A stretch of DNA of 64,000 bases from CAZAMB01 sp964486335 (GTDB lineage: Bacteria; Planctomycetota; Phycisphaerae; UBA1845). Each line of letters begins with the position of its first letter. The first letter of the stretch is position 1. Under the pieces are notes generated by a model. It saw only the letters and a program-made list of their open reading frames with translations, searched no databases and was not told the origin of the DNA. The DNA lies in NCBI GenBank assembly GCA_964486335.1, contig CAZAMB010000015.1, positions 59,439 to 123,438 on the forward strand, written 5' to 3'. Of the stretch, positions 44,365-53,162 are shown piece after piece. A program made the translations under genes and the position numbers.

Positions 44365-45459
44365 ATGACCAATCTGACCAAAGCCAATGATGAACTGTTT
44401 CGGCGAGCGCCGGACGAATGCTTTCCGTCGCTTACCGCGATTTGGGAGCACTGCCACCAGCGCCGCGAGCGCGGGACCGATCGCTGGCACCCGCCGCAAA
44501 GTTTGCGACCCGGTGTGCAGGACAAGCGGTTTGTGCTCGCCCTGGGCGGTGATGAACCGTTGCAAATGAACGACTGGTCGTTCGCCCAGCTTTGCCGACT
44601 GGCGCGGGTGAGCAAGGACACGCTGGTTCGCGTGACGCCCCAGACAGCTGGGCGGGTACTCGATGAGACGTTGCCAACAGCGGACAAGCCGGTGCAAGTT
44701 CTCACCGAGGGAGACCTGATTCGCTCTATTCACGGAGTTGCCTATACGCGACTCTGGGACGTGGAGTTGCTGACCATGTTGCGTGAGTTCGCTACCGATT
44801 TCCAACCGCCGCAGCAGGCGCGCGTGGATGAGGATACCGGTGGCGGGGCCGACGACATGCCGTTCGTGCCTGACTCAGAACCCAAGTCCAAACGTGGCAC
44901 GGGCCTGTACTGCGGTGAGCAGGATATGTTCGTGTTCATGATCGACCCGCTGGGCTGGACGGAAATCAACGGCGAGGCGTTTGCGCCGGGGTTCTTTCTG
45001 TGGAACAGCGAGGTGGGCCGACGCGCCGTCGGCGTGCAGACGTTTTGGTTCCAGGCGGTCTGCCAGAATCACATCGTCTGGGACGCTGTCGAAGTGAACG
45101 AGTTCACCCGCAAACATACGGCCAATGTTCACGATTCCATCCGCGACATTCGTACGATCATTGCCAACCTGGTGGAACAGCGTGATCAGCGCAAGGATGG
45201 GTTTGCGAAGGTGATCAAGAAGGCGATGGAAACGACACTCGGCGGCAACGCCGACGAGGCCATGAAGGTGCTCGACCGCTACGGCATCACCCGTACGCTG
45301 GCCAAGAGCGCCCTCGACCTCGCGCGGCGCAAGGGCAAGTTTACGATCTTCTCGGTGGTCGATGCCCTCACTCAGCTTTCGGGCACGATTCCCAACGCGG
45401 GCGACCGCGCCGAAGCCGATCAGAAGGCCGGGCGACTGCTCGCACTGGCATCGGCGTAG
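44365..45459 (+). CDS. DUF932 phage/plasmid-related protein
   Basis: 364 residues from ATG 44365 (GAGGAG upstream; an in-frame start 45 bases up is weaker). The DUF932 pattern is seen in WSFAQLCRLARVSKDTLVRV, then YCGEQDMFVFMIDP, FAPGFFLWNSEVGRRAVGVQ, TFWFQAVCQNHIVWDA and the C-terminal helical part. These proteins are found on plasmids, phages and ICEs; some are near recombination genes, and activity is not established. A weak terminator follows (45469-45501). Confidence 0.82.
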   Translation: MTNLTKANDELFRRAPDECFPSLTAIWEHCHQRRERGTDRWHPPQSLRPGVQDKRFVLALGGDEPLQMNDWSFAQLCRLARVSKDTLVRVTPQTAGRVLDETLPTADKPVQVLTEGDLIRSIHGVAYTRLWDVELLTMLREFATDFQPPQQARVDEDTGGGADDMPFVPDSEPKSKRGTGLYCGEQDMFVFMIDPLGWTEINGEAFAPGFFLWNSEVGRRAVGVQTFWFQAVCQNHIVWDAVEVNEFTRKHTANVHDSIRDIRTIIANLVEQRDQRKDGFAKVIKKAMETTLGGNADEAMKVLDRYGITRTLAKSALDLARRKGKFTIFSVVDALTQLSGTIPNAGDRAEADQKAGRLLALASA

Positions 45460-45468
45460 CTACCAGAC

Positions 45469-45501
45469 AGGAGAGGTTCCAGCCACCACCGGATCTCTCC
45501 T
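45469..45501 (+). terminator. Weak terminator-like hairpin after the DUF932 gene
   Basis: AGGAGAG (45469-45475) and CTCTCCT (45495-45501) with a 19-base loop, followed by TTG. Confidence 0.4.
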
Positions 45502-45618
45502 TTGTTCGCCCAAACTTCCTTTGAGTATTTTCGATGGCGGCGAGCCCATTGATTGCCGTGCCCATCCGTCAGAAATCATGAATTGACGCGAGTGCCGGGT
45601 TTGTGGCATGGTTGACGC

Positions 45619-45852
45619 ATGGGTAGCTGTATCGACCTAATTGATCCTGCGGAGCGCGTGCAGTTCCGCGCCGCGTTTCAAGAGAACGCCGAGCTCGTGC
45701 TCGACATGCTTGAAGTCATGCGCGTTGAGGCGGCACACAGCGCCGAACCGGATGCGGTGCGGTTCGTCAACGGGCTCGCTGAAACGGTGACGGCCTTCAT
45801 GTTCGCGTACTTGCGTTCATCGACAAGCTCTGTCGGCTCACCGCCTCGGTAG
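45619..45852 (+). CDS. Hypothetical small helical protein
   Basis: 77 residues from ATG 45619. An amphipathic helical pattern (AERVQFRAAFQENAELVLDM then LEVMRVEAAHSAEPDAVRF) suggests a true protein, but there is no clear ribosome-binding site and no recognised family. Confidence 0.45.
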   Translation: MGSCIDLIDPAERVQFRAAFQENAELVLDMLEVMRVEAAHSAEPDAVRFVNGLAETVTAFMFAYLRSSTSSVGSPPR

Positions 45853-45934
45853 GCACAACACCAAAGTGTCAGCAGCCAGCGGCACGCCAAACCATTTCGA
45901 TTTGCGTTTGGGAAGGGAAGCCAAATCTCGCCGA

Positions 45935-46099
45935 TCAGAACCCGTTAGCCTTTAACTCATTCACAAGGTGCGCCAAGTAAACAGCCCCCACGAGGATGGC
46001 GACAGCATACAGCCCCGTTACCGCTGCAAACCGCATCAGGGGCAACAACTGCCGAATCACGCTGTCGACTAGCCTGTATCTGTTTCTCGGATACTTCAT
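45935..46099 (-). CDS. Small single-pass membrane protein, hypothetical
   Basis: 54 residues from ATG 46099 with GGGAAG upstream; the frame extends further but with poor composition. Basic N-terminus (MKYPRNRYRLVDSVIRQLL), one TM helix (FAAVTGLYAVAILVGAVYLA) and a short tail. No family recognised. Confidence 0.45.
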   Translation of the reverse strand: MKYPRNRYRLVDSVIRQLLPLMRFAAVTGLYAVAILVGAVYLAHLVNELKANGF

Positions 46100-46575
46100 G
46101 ATGCACTTCCCGACCACGAATAAGCCACGCTCAGGGCAAGAAGTCAACCTAACCATGCTCCGCGCGGGTGCAATTGTGTGGCACCGATGAATGTAAAGTG
46201 GGCAAAGTTCAGGGTGCCAACAGCGGAGCGCCACCGCCTCAACGAAACGATCCCAGTCTTGACGTGCGGAATTGCATTCTGATTGCGATTCGTGGCATAG
46301 TTGTCCGACTCAAGCATCTTTCGCATCGAGAGCCGGGTAGACGTCCAAACTGGCAACGCTCGGACACCGCGTGCGAGCGCTGCCTGTCGTACGCACAAAA
46401 GGTTTTTTCGACGCAGCATCTCCCGTCTTCAACTCTTCGTGAGTGGTACGCTTCGACGACTTCAATCCGTCGTACGAACGTGCTTCACGGAACGATTCAT
46501 GATCGCCGGTTCGCCCATTGCGACCGCGCGGTCGCTGGCGAATCCGGCTTGAACTACTGGATGGAGATTAGAAAC
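46100..46575. other. Upstream region of the ParB-like gene, no gene seen
   Basis: 476 bases that read open in the ParB frame but with random-looking composition and no start signal until 46561-46576. Probably a leader or promoter region. Confidence 0.45.
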
Positions 46576-48285
46576 ATGCCCAAGGCAAAGCCCAAGCCAA
46601 AATCTGCGGTTGTGCCACAGGTGGAAACGGTCGCGATCGATAAGCTCGTACCCACACCGGACAATCGGCGCAAGCCGATCAGTGATGCGTCGGTCCGGTC
46701 GTTGTCACAATCGATCAAGAACGACGGACTTCTGCAACCGATCATCGTTCGTCAGCATCCTTCTCAAGCCGATCGCTTCGAGATTCGTGCGGGAGAGCGT
46801 CGCTGGCGGGCGGCCAAGCTGGCCGGACTCAAGGAAGTGTTCGTTGTCGTCCGCAAACTCGACAACGAGCAGGCCCTGACGGTGACGGTCGCGGAAAACA
46901 TGCTTCGCAAAGACCTCCATCCCTTGGAAGAGGCTGAGGCCATTCAAATCGCCTTTGAGCGAGAGTATGACCTCAAGGCGATCGCATCACGACTCGGCAT
47001 GAGTATCGGCTACCTGGCCCGTCGCGCGTCGTTGACCAAGCTGTCGAAAACATGGCGCACCGAGGTGGCGAAAGTTGACTCAGATGCGAGTCGTCTGTCG
47101 GCTGCACACCTCGAACTCATCGCCCGACTTCCCGAAGCCACCCAGGACTCGCTGGCCGACGATCACTTCTGGCCGGTATTCGGTCGTGGGTTTCCAACTG
47201 TAAAGGAGCTTCGACACATCGTCGATGGCTGTCTGCGCTCGCTGGGCGCGATGCCGTGGGATCCGAAGGACGAGACGATCGATCCCAAGGCCGGTTCCTG
47301 CATGAACTGCCCAAGGCGTTCATCGCAACAGCCGATGCTTTTTCCGGAAGACAATCCAGGGAAGAACGGCAAAGCTCTCTTGGCCGATCGTTGTCTTGAT
47401 CCCTTGTGCTTTGATCGCAAGTCCGTTGCGTTTGTGCAGCGTTGCGAGTGCAGGCACCGGGCACAACATCCCAACCTGCGCCTTGTCGAGATCGGCGTCG
47501 GCACATTGAGCCCGGCGATTCAAGAGGCGTTCGGTGACCGCATCGAGCGGTTGTACGGCCCGAAATTGGTCAAAGCGGGCAAACCCAACGCCGTTCCGGT
47601 CATGCAGGTGGACGGCCCGAAGGCAGGCAAGCTCGTGTTCATCGACATGTGCGAGTCGGTCAGTGCCAATGCCAATGGGCATTCGCAACGACCGCGAGGC
47701 GCCGACGGAAAAGTCGTGCCGCTCACCATGGCCGAGCGCCGTGCCCGGCTCCAAAAGCGCCGCGACGCCTTTGTCGTCAAGCACGTCCACGAGTTCCTTC
47801 GCAATCTCACGCCGGAAAAAGCGATTGAGATTGTCTCGCCCTGGACCCAGCGGCGAATCAACGGTGAGGCTGGGGCGACGGTGTTTGACCCCGTCGCTTT
47901 GCTCACCGCGTTCGGCAGCACCAAGCGCGCCGACTACGTGGACGGAGGTGATGCGTGGAAGGAATACGATTCGCTTTGCAGATCGGAGCCGAACCAGGAG
48001 GCCGCGGCCTCGTTGCTCGCCGTCGCACAGGTGTGGATCAAGCGGCTGAACATCCAAGGCGGTCATACCGTCACCGCGCAAGCCGAGGATGCAAGAAGGA
48101 TGTGTCGGATTCTCGGGGTGGATTTTCTGGCACTGTTTACGGAGGCCAGAAGAGCAATTCCGCAGCCGAAGAGTTGGGCGGACCACGAGGAGCCGGATCC
48201 GCCGGCCATTTCGACGGAGCCGCTCGACGGTGATGAGAGGGAAGCCGACGAGGTTGAAACAGCGGCTTATGCTGTAGCGGTTTGA
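46576..48285 (+). CDS. ParB-like protein with C-terminal Cys-rich domain
   Basis: 569 residues from ATG 46576 (TGGAG upstream; ATG 46561 would add five residues). The ParB N-terminal domain is clear: LVPTPDNRRKPISDASVRSL then LLQPIIVRQ, RAGERRWRAAKLAGL (the CTP-binding GERR box), VAENMLRKDLHPLEEAEAI and the HTH YDLKAIASRLGMSIGYLARR. Beyond residue 220 comes a Cys cluster (CMNCPRR, CLDPLCF, CECRHR) absent from chromosomal ParB. At 569 residues it is nearly twice the usual length. It is over 13 kb from parA, so it may act in regulation or DNA packing of the element rather than classical partition. Confidence 0.85.
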   Translation: MPKAKPKPKSAVVPQVETVAIDKLVPTPDNRRKPISDASVRSLSQSIKNDGLLQPIIVRQHPSQADRFEIRAGERRWRAAKLAGLKEVFVVVRKLDNEQALTVTVAENMLRKDLHPLEEAEAIQIAFEREYDLKAIASRLGMSIGYLARRASLTKLSKTWRTEVAKVDSDASRLSAAHLELIARLPEATQDSLADDHFWPVFGRGFPTVKELRHIVDGCLRSLGAMPWDPKDETIDPKAGSCMNCPRRSSQQPMLFPEDNPGKNGKALLADRCLDPLCFDRKSVAFVQRCECRHRAQHPNLRLVEIGVGTLSPAIQEAFGDRIERLYGPKLVKAGKPNAVPVMQVDGPKAGKLVFIDMCESVSANANGHSQRPRGADGKVVPLTMAERRARLQKRRDAFVVKHVHEFLRNLTPEKAIEIVSPWTQRRINGEAGATVFDPVALLTAFGSTKRADYVDGGDAWKEYDSLCRSEPNQEAAASLLAVAQVWIKRLNIQGGHTVTAQAEDARRMCRILGVDFLALFTEARRAIPQPKSWADHEEPDPPAISTEPLDGDEREADEVETAAYAVAV

Positions 48286-48300
48286 TCAATAGGGCGGTGG

Positions 48301-48328
48301 GCATCCCCGGCGCACTGCGCCGGGGTGC
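48301..48328 (+). terminator. Strong hairpin after the ParB-like gene
   Basis: CCCCGGCGCA (48305-48314) and TGCGCCGGGG (48316-48325) are perfect arms, with GCA/TGC extending the stem. It lies 16 bases past the stop; the following sequence is C-rich rather than T-rich. Confidence 0.6.
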
Positions 48329-48482
48329 CTAACGCCCCCTTGCGTACTTGTTGGTTCATTTCGCGACGACACGCAGCCGCGTAAAGTGCGGCTTTTCTCC
48401 TTGTTGTGTGGACGCTGGATCGCCGTACAATTCAGGCGGTTGGCGGCGGTCTAAGTGAGTTAGGAAAGGCGGAGGGGTTTTC

Positions 48483-51400
48483 ATGTCAAAGCGTTACATC
48501 GCGGCGGTCGGCGTGTGTACAACCTTGCTTGTCTCAATGTCTACAACGAGTCGGCGAACTCAAGCGGAAGTTCGAACTGGCGCTGACAACAAGACCACGA
48601 CAGCAACCTGGGAGACGATTGCTCAGCAGCTTGAAGCAAACTCCGATTCTCCGACCTATCAGCAAGCGCTTCCACTCAGCGTTGGCGCAGGCACCATGTT
48701 TGGCACTCGCGTAATAGCGAAAACCGGTTCAGTAGATTCAGCAGGTCGAGTTCTTGCCCGCATCGACCCTTGGGTCTCAGTGAATGATTCCGGTCAAGTC
48801 GGCTTCCGCGCCACAACTGTCGGCCCAGATAGCCGCCATCGTCAGAACGTCTTCACGAGCGCCCTTCCACCTCCCGGTGGCGCACCAGGCCAGATAATCC
48901 CGCTGATGGATCCTTCCCGAGAGTTGCCCGAATCCGGCGCAGTTCCGTGGCAGGTTATTACCCCCCCACAGCTCAACAACAATGGCCGTGCAGTAGTCCG
49001 GCGCTACGTCACCCCGATTTTGACACTAAACTACATCGATTCCTTCACGGGCCTCCCGGCAAACATGAGCCAGAATCCGCCTATGACCTATATCGAAACT
49101 TGGCAAGCTGGCCAAACGAGTATCCTCAGCGCACAACTCATTCAGGGCGCCGACCCTGGCGTCCGACCGCTCGTCGAGAATGTGCTTCCGCTGATCCTGA
49201 ACGTGGCCTTCTTCAACCCTCAGTGGATGGGGTGTTGGCCTCAATCTTGTGGCAATCTGAACTGGCTACTCGGAGAGCCATCGCCTTTCAATCCTGTCCC
49301 AAATCCGCCGCATGTCTGGCTTGCGTTTCAGGGCGGTGAATCAATCCCAACACTAAACAACCTCGGCCAAGTTATTTTTACTGGATTGAGCAATACGAAC
49401 TACGTGAGCCATGCCGGACTGTCGGTGCAACAATCGCTAGCAACACCTACACCACGACGCCCACGACTCGCCGATAATGGGAGTTTTGTAACATATCTCG
49501 ACGCGGCAGGCCCCGGCATTGTCTTAGCGAGTTACGCGGCCCCAACCACCTACTCAGTGCTGGCTTCGCCGTCTAATGGCTTCGCATCTGTTGGCATTAG
49601 TCCAACAACGAGTGACGATGGCAAAACCATCGCCTTCTATGGCAACCGCACGGCAGGTGGTTGCGGCGGACCAGGCATCTTCGTGAGCCGCCAAGTGCAG
49701 AGCGGCCGCGAGACCGTCAGGGTTGCAGGGATTGCTAACAATGCCTGCCTCGACCCGGGCGAGTGGTTTGAGGATACGGTGGCCAATGGCGATTTCGACT
49801 CCGACGATGAAACGGACGCAGGCATCATTACTCAGTTTCATCCAGACGAACGTATCTCTGTGAACAATGCTGGCTACGTCCTTTTCTTTGCGAATGATAA
49901 CGACGGTAACAAGTCGTTGTTTCTCACACGTGTCAATAACGCGGGCGCTTCGTATCAACAGACCGATCCCCAACGCCTTTGTGGTGTGGGCGATGTTGTT
50001 TCCGGCATTCCTGGCACGATAGCGGAACTATCGCAATTTGACTCGCTAAATAATCGCGGTATGCCGGGCGACATCGTCATTAGGTGCCGGACATCCGCTG
50101 ACGTGGAAGCCATTATTCAAGTCACTCCTCGCCGCAATCCGGTCATATTCATACCAGGTATGGCGGGCAATAGTTTAATCGATGCTGCCAGCGGACGGAC
50201 GCTTTGGTATTCATCCCGAGACGAGGATATCTGCCAATTAGCGCTGATTCCGGAACAACTCCCCAACTATTGCGCAGATCAGCTCACAGTAGATCCTGAT
50301 GATGTCTACCCAGGTGACATACTCCGCACCGTGGAAGCGTTCACGAGTTTCCCGTCCTTGGTGTCCGCAGACATCTACCAGGGAATGATGGGTTTTCTGT
50401 CAGAGGGGCTTGGTTATCGCGAGTACGTACTGGCGAACATGGCCGAACGCATGGAGACTTGGGATTCAGCACAAGACCCGAATTACCCAGATCTGTTTGT
50501 GTTCCCATACGACTGGCGGAAAGATCTGAGCCAAGCTGCGGTCACGCTGAAGGATTACTTGTTGTTGGTGCAACAAGAGTATCGCAGGCTTCATAATGAT
50601 CCAGCTTTGCAAGTGCAGGTCGACATCATTGCACACAGTACTGGCGCACTCGTCGCACGGAGATATATGATTAATACCGCAGCGTTGCCGGAGGCTCCGC
50701 CTATCGAGCATTTGATCACAATTGGCGGACCAATTGTCGGCACGACTAAGCCGTTCTATATCATGGAGACAGGTAATTGGTTTTTCCCAGTGTCTGGTCA
50801 TGCCCTGCGACAGGTCGTTCAAGCATTTCGTGGCGTGCATCAACTCCTTGCAAGCGAAAGCTATTGGCCACTTCACCAGGGTCCCATTTTTGAAGAAAGA
50901 GGGTGGGACATTAACGAGAACGGTCGGGAGAGGGAGCAATACGATGCAAGTGCATGGTTTTCCATGTTAGACCTACACTTCATGAATCTACCCGGAACGG
51001 CCACAAATGCGTTCCATGTACCGGTTCAGGACGATTGGCGAAACGACGTGGGTGTTGCACAAGTATTAAATATTGCGGGCCGCCGGTCTAGCCCGAGGAG
51101 CACGATTGCGGGGGCCACGGCAGTTTGCACGTATGAGCAAGACTGGGAGGGCTGCCGCAACCGGGTACGACTGCGAATGGGGCCGGGCGATGGAACGGTC
51201 ACTATAGAGAGCGCAACGCGCCATGGCAATGGAGTGGACCTCAACTCGCCGAATGCGGATGTGTGTCTCCTTTGTGCGGGACATCATGGTGATGGTAGCA
51301 ATGATGTAGAACATAACGCTCTGAACTCGAATCGCAACGTGCATCGTTATATTAGGGCATTTTTGAACAGCGAGGATTCACTTGAATGTACTTCTTCCTG

Positions 51401-52283
51401 CCCGGCAGCTGCACGCTCCGAGCCGGCTTTGCCTTTGTCTGGACCAACCACCTCCGATTATTCCGTCACAATACTAGGTGCTCCCGAAGACACACTCGTT
51501 GTGTCCACGGGCGGGGTCCAAAGTACCTTTTTGGACGACGTGCTCCTTGACCCGGAGTCAGTCACGCGATACTCAACTGGCGATACGAGCGTGGAATTGG
51601 AAATAACAGCAAATGCCCTTCACGACGTGAAGTTTCTTGGCCAAGGAGGCAGCATCCGAGTTGAGGTCGATTGGAGTAATGGAGCCACCCACCGGGCCTA
51701 TCGGTACCTGGATGTCCTCGCCTCCGTCCCAACAGGATTCCAGCTCTCGTTATATCCAGATGGAGTCGTTGAACTACATTCCGATCGTGATAACGATGGG
51801 GATGCCGAACATTTGGAGGCTCCAACTGCCGATATTCAAAGCCCGGGCTTCCTCGACGCAAATCCGCCGGAAATCGCGTTCTCACGTCGGAAGATCGTGC
51901 AACAAACGGAAGTTACAGTTGTTGCTATCGACCGAGAAGGAGCTGGTATTGTGGAACTCATGACATCGACTGATGGGGTGCAATTCGTTGCTTATACTGC
52001 GCCATTGGTGTTAAACCCAACGAGTACGCCAATTGTGTATGCGTTTGCGACGGACTCTAATGGTAATCGATCAGACGTGCGATCCTTCGACATACAGGCG
52101 GTAATCGTCGATTGCGACAATAACAATCAGTTCGAATTGGGCGACCTTGGTGCTATTGCCCCTTGTTTTGCAGGGCCAGCCAGCCTGACGACGCCCGTGT
52201 GCAGTTGTCTAGATGCAAATGGCGATGGCATTGTGGATCTGGTGGATGCAGCGATCTGGCAACGTGCGTTACCAGAGGAATGA
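48483..52283 (+). CDS. Secreted LCAT-like hydrolase with propeller-like N-terminus and dockerin-like tail
   Basis: 1266 residues; ATG 48483 with GGAGGGG upstream and a signal peptide (MSKRYIAAVGVCTTLLVSMS). Residues 90-540 hold repeats of the type NN-G-V-F (VSVNDSGQVGFRA, PTLNNLGQVIFTG, ISVNNAGYVLFFA). Residues 550-940 are an LCAT-type alpha/beta hydrolase: NPVIFIPGMAGNSLID, VFPYDWRKDL, nucleophile Ser near 719 in IIAHSTGALVARRYM, Asp in GPGDGTVTI and His in DVEHNALNSN. Two Ig-like segments follow, then a dockerin-like end (DCDNNNQFELGDLGAI and DANGDGIVDLVDAAIW). Lipase or acyltransferase activity outside the cell is the family expectation. By eye the gene is more AT-rich than its neighbours. 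Confidence 0.88.
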   Translation: MSKRYIAAVGVCTTLLVSMSTTSRRTQAEVRTGADNKTTTATWETIAQQLEANSDSPTYQQALPLSVGAGTMFGTRVIAKTGSVDSAGRVLARIDPWVSVNDSGQVGFRATTVGPDSRHRQNVFTSALPPPGGAPGQIIPLMDPSRELPESGAVPWQVITPPQLNNNGRAVVRRYVTPILTLNYIDSFTGLPANMSQNPPMTYIETWQAGQTSILSAQLIQGADPGVRPLVENVLPLILNVAFFNPQWMGCWPQSCGNLNWLLGEPSPFNPVPNPPHVWLAFQGGESIPTLNNLGQVIFTGLSNTNYVSHAGLSVQQSLATPTPRRPRLADNGSFVTYLDAAGPGIVLASYAAPTTYSVLASPSNGFASVGISPTTSDDGKTIAFYGNRTAGGCGGPGIFVSRQVQSGRETVRVAGIANNACLDPGEWFEDTVANGDFDSDDETDAGIITQFHPDERISVNNAGYVLFFANDNDGNKSLFLTRVNNAGASYQQTDPQRLCGVGDVVSGIPGTIAELSQFDSLNNRGMPGDIVIRCRTSADVEAIIQVTPRRNPVIFIPGMAGNSLIDAASGRTLWYSSRDEDICQLALIPEQLPNYCADQLTVDPDDVYPGDILRTVEAFTSFPSLVSADIYQGMMGFLSEGLGYREYVLANMAERMETWDSAQDPNYPDLFVFPYDWRKDLSQAAVTLKDYLLLVQQEYRRLHNDPALQVQVDIIAHSTGALVARRYMINTAALPEAPPIEHLITIGGPIVGTTKPFYIMETGNWFFPVSGHALRQVVQAFRGVHQLLASESYWPLHQGPIFEERGWDINENGREREQYDASAWFSMLDLHFMNLPGTATNAFHVPVQDDWRNDVGVAQVLNIAGRRSSPRSTIAGATAVCTYEQDWEGCRNRVRLRMGPGDGTVTIESATRHGNGVDLNSPNADVCLLCAGHHGDGSNDVEHNALNSNRNVHRYIRAFLNSEDSLECTSSCPAAARSEPALPLSGPTTSDYSVTILGAPEDTLVVSTGGVQSTFLDDVLLDPESVTRYSTGDTSVELEITANALHDVKFLGQGGSIRVEVDWSNGATHRAYRYLDVLASVPTGFQLSLYPDGVVELHSDRDNDGDAEHLEAPTADIQSPGFLDANPPEIAFSRRKIVQQTEVTVVAIDREGAGIVELMTSTDGVQFVAYTAPLVLNPTSTPIVYAFATDSNGNRSDVRSFDIQAVIVDCDNNNQFELGDLGAIAPCFAGPASLTTPVCSCLDANGDGIVDLVDAAIWQRALPEE

Positions 52284-52323
52284 CGTTATATGATTGCAAG
52301 GCGGACTAAATGCGATTTCATCG

Positions 52324-52510
52324 CTCAAATGGGCACGTCGTGCGACGCGCTGTCAGAGACAGCAATCCGGCGTTTGTCGTAGACCTGTGTCGTAGTCACG
52401 TGTCGGTGACCGAGGAGGTCCTGAACCTTTCGAATATCGACCCCGAACCCAAGCAGCAGCGTGGCCGTCGTCGCCCGCAACGAGTACGGCGTGGATTTGC
52501 ACCAGGACGG
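52324..52510 (-). pseudogene. Remnant of a tyrosine recombinase (C-terminal end only)
   Basis: The minus strand encodes the C-terminal recombinase core STPYSLRATTATLLLGFGVD, then IRKVQDLLGHRHVTTTQVYD and KRR, ending at TGA 52324. The Arg, second His (GHRH) and the Tyr nucleophile (VYD) are present, but the first His of the His-x-x-Arg box is Tyr, and the reading frame loses similarity about 60 codons from the stop. No start or N-terminal half is found. It faces the intact integrase at 53163. Confidence 0.7.
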
Positions 52511-52547
52511 TGACCCTCACCCTCGCAAGTCGCGATTAACAAACGCC

Positions 52548-53060
52548 TCATGGAAGCCGCACATCGGCACTGGCTCGCGTGTAGGGCATGTTCGACGGCG
52601 GAATACCTTTCTTACCCTCAAGCCGCTCGTGCAAGGTCTTTTCATCTACCTTTCCGTAGCTGACGACATTCGGCCCATCCGTCTTGGAGTTTGCGAAGGT
52701 CGCCGACTCGCCGGCAAGCCAGGTCAATTCGTAACGAGTCGCTGGTTTCCCGTTGGACCACCAGGTAAGCACGACTCCCTTGGGCGTATCTTCCAGCTTG
52801 TAGAATGCCACCTGTTCGGTCTTCGCGTTTCCATCCCCCGGCGTCACCCAGCGGCTCATTCCAATCATGGTTCTGCCCAGAGGGCGGCTCCAATGAACTT
52901 CCGAAACGTCCGTCCCCCGGCCCAAGCTCCATGAGCCCGACAGCCAGGCAAGTTCGCTGACGGTGTGTTTGGGTTTCTTCTTCTTTCCCTCGCCCCCGGC
53001 AAGAACCAGTACGCCCGGCAAAACGACAGCACAAATGATCAAGACCCAGGATCGCGGCAT
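52548..53060 (-). CDS. DUF6265-like secreted protein
   Basis: 170 residues, ATG at 53060 with GGGAGGTG upstream. Signal peptide (VLIICAVVLPGVLVLAGG), then a Lys-rich patch and a lipocalin-like domain: LAWLSGSWSLG, VHWSRPLGRTMIGMSRWV, AFYKLEDTPKGVVLTWW. This is the DUF6265 pattern, a family of unknown function. It lies between the recombinase remnant and the intact integrase. Confidence 0.75.
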   Translation of the reverse strand: MPRSWVLIICAVVLPGVLVLAGGEGKKKKPKHTVSELAWLSGSWSLGRGTDVSEVHWSRPLGRTMIGMSRWVTPGDGNAKTEQVAFYKLEDTPKGVVLTWWSNGKPATRYELTWLAGESATFANSKTDGPNVVSYGKVDEKTLHERLEGKKGIPPSNMPYTRASADVRLP

Positions 53061-53130
53061 TCGAGCACCTCCCTACCAGGAATATCGGCTTTTTGACCGT
53101 TTCGCCAATCGCCGACTTCGTACATAGTCA

Positions 53131-53154
53131 GCGTGATAAACTGGCTTATCACGC
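53131..53154. promoter_or_regulatory. Palindrome directly before the integrase start
   Basis: GCGTGATAA, six bases, TTATCACGC: a perfect 9-base inverted repeat ending one base before the ribosome-binding site GGAGGAG. Its position would let a bound protein, or a hairpin in the RNA, control integrase expression. Confidence 0.6.
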
Positions 53155-53162
53155 GGAGGAGC

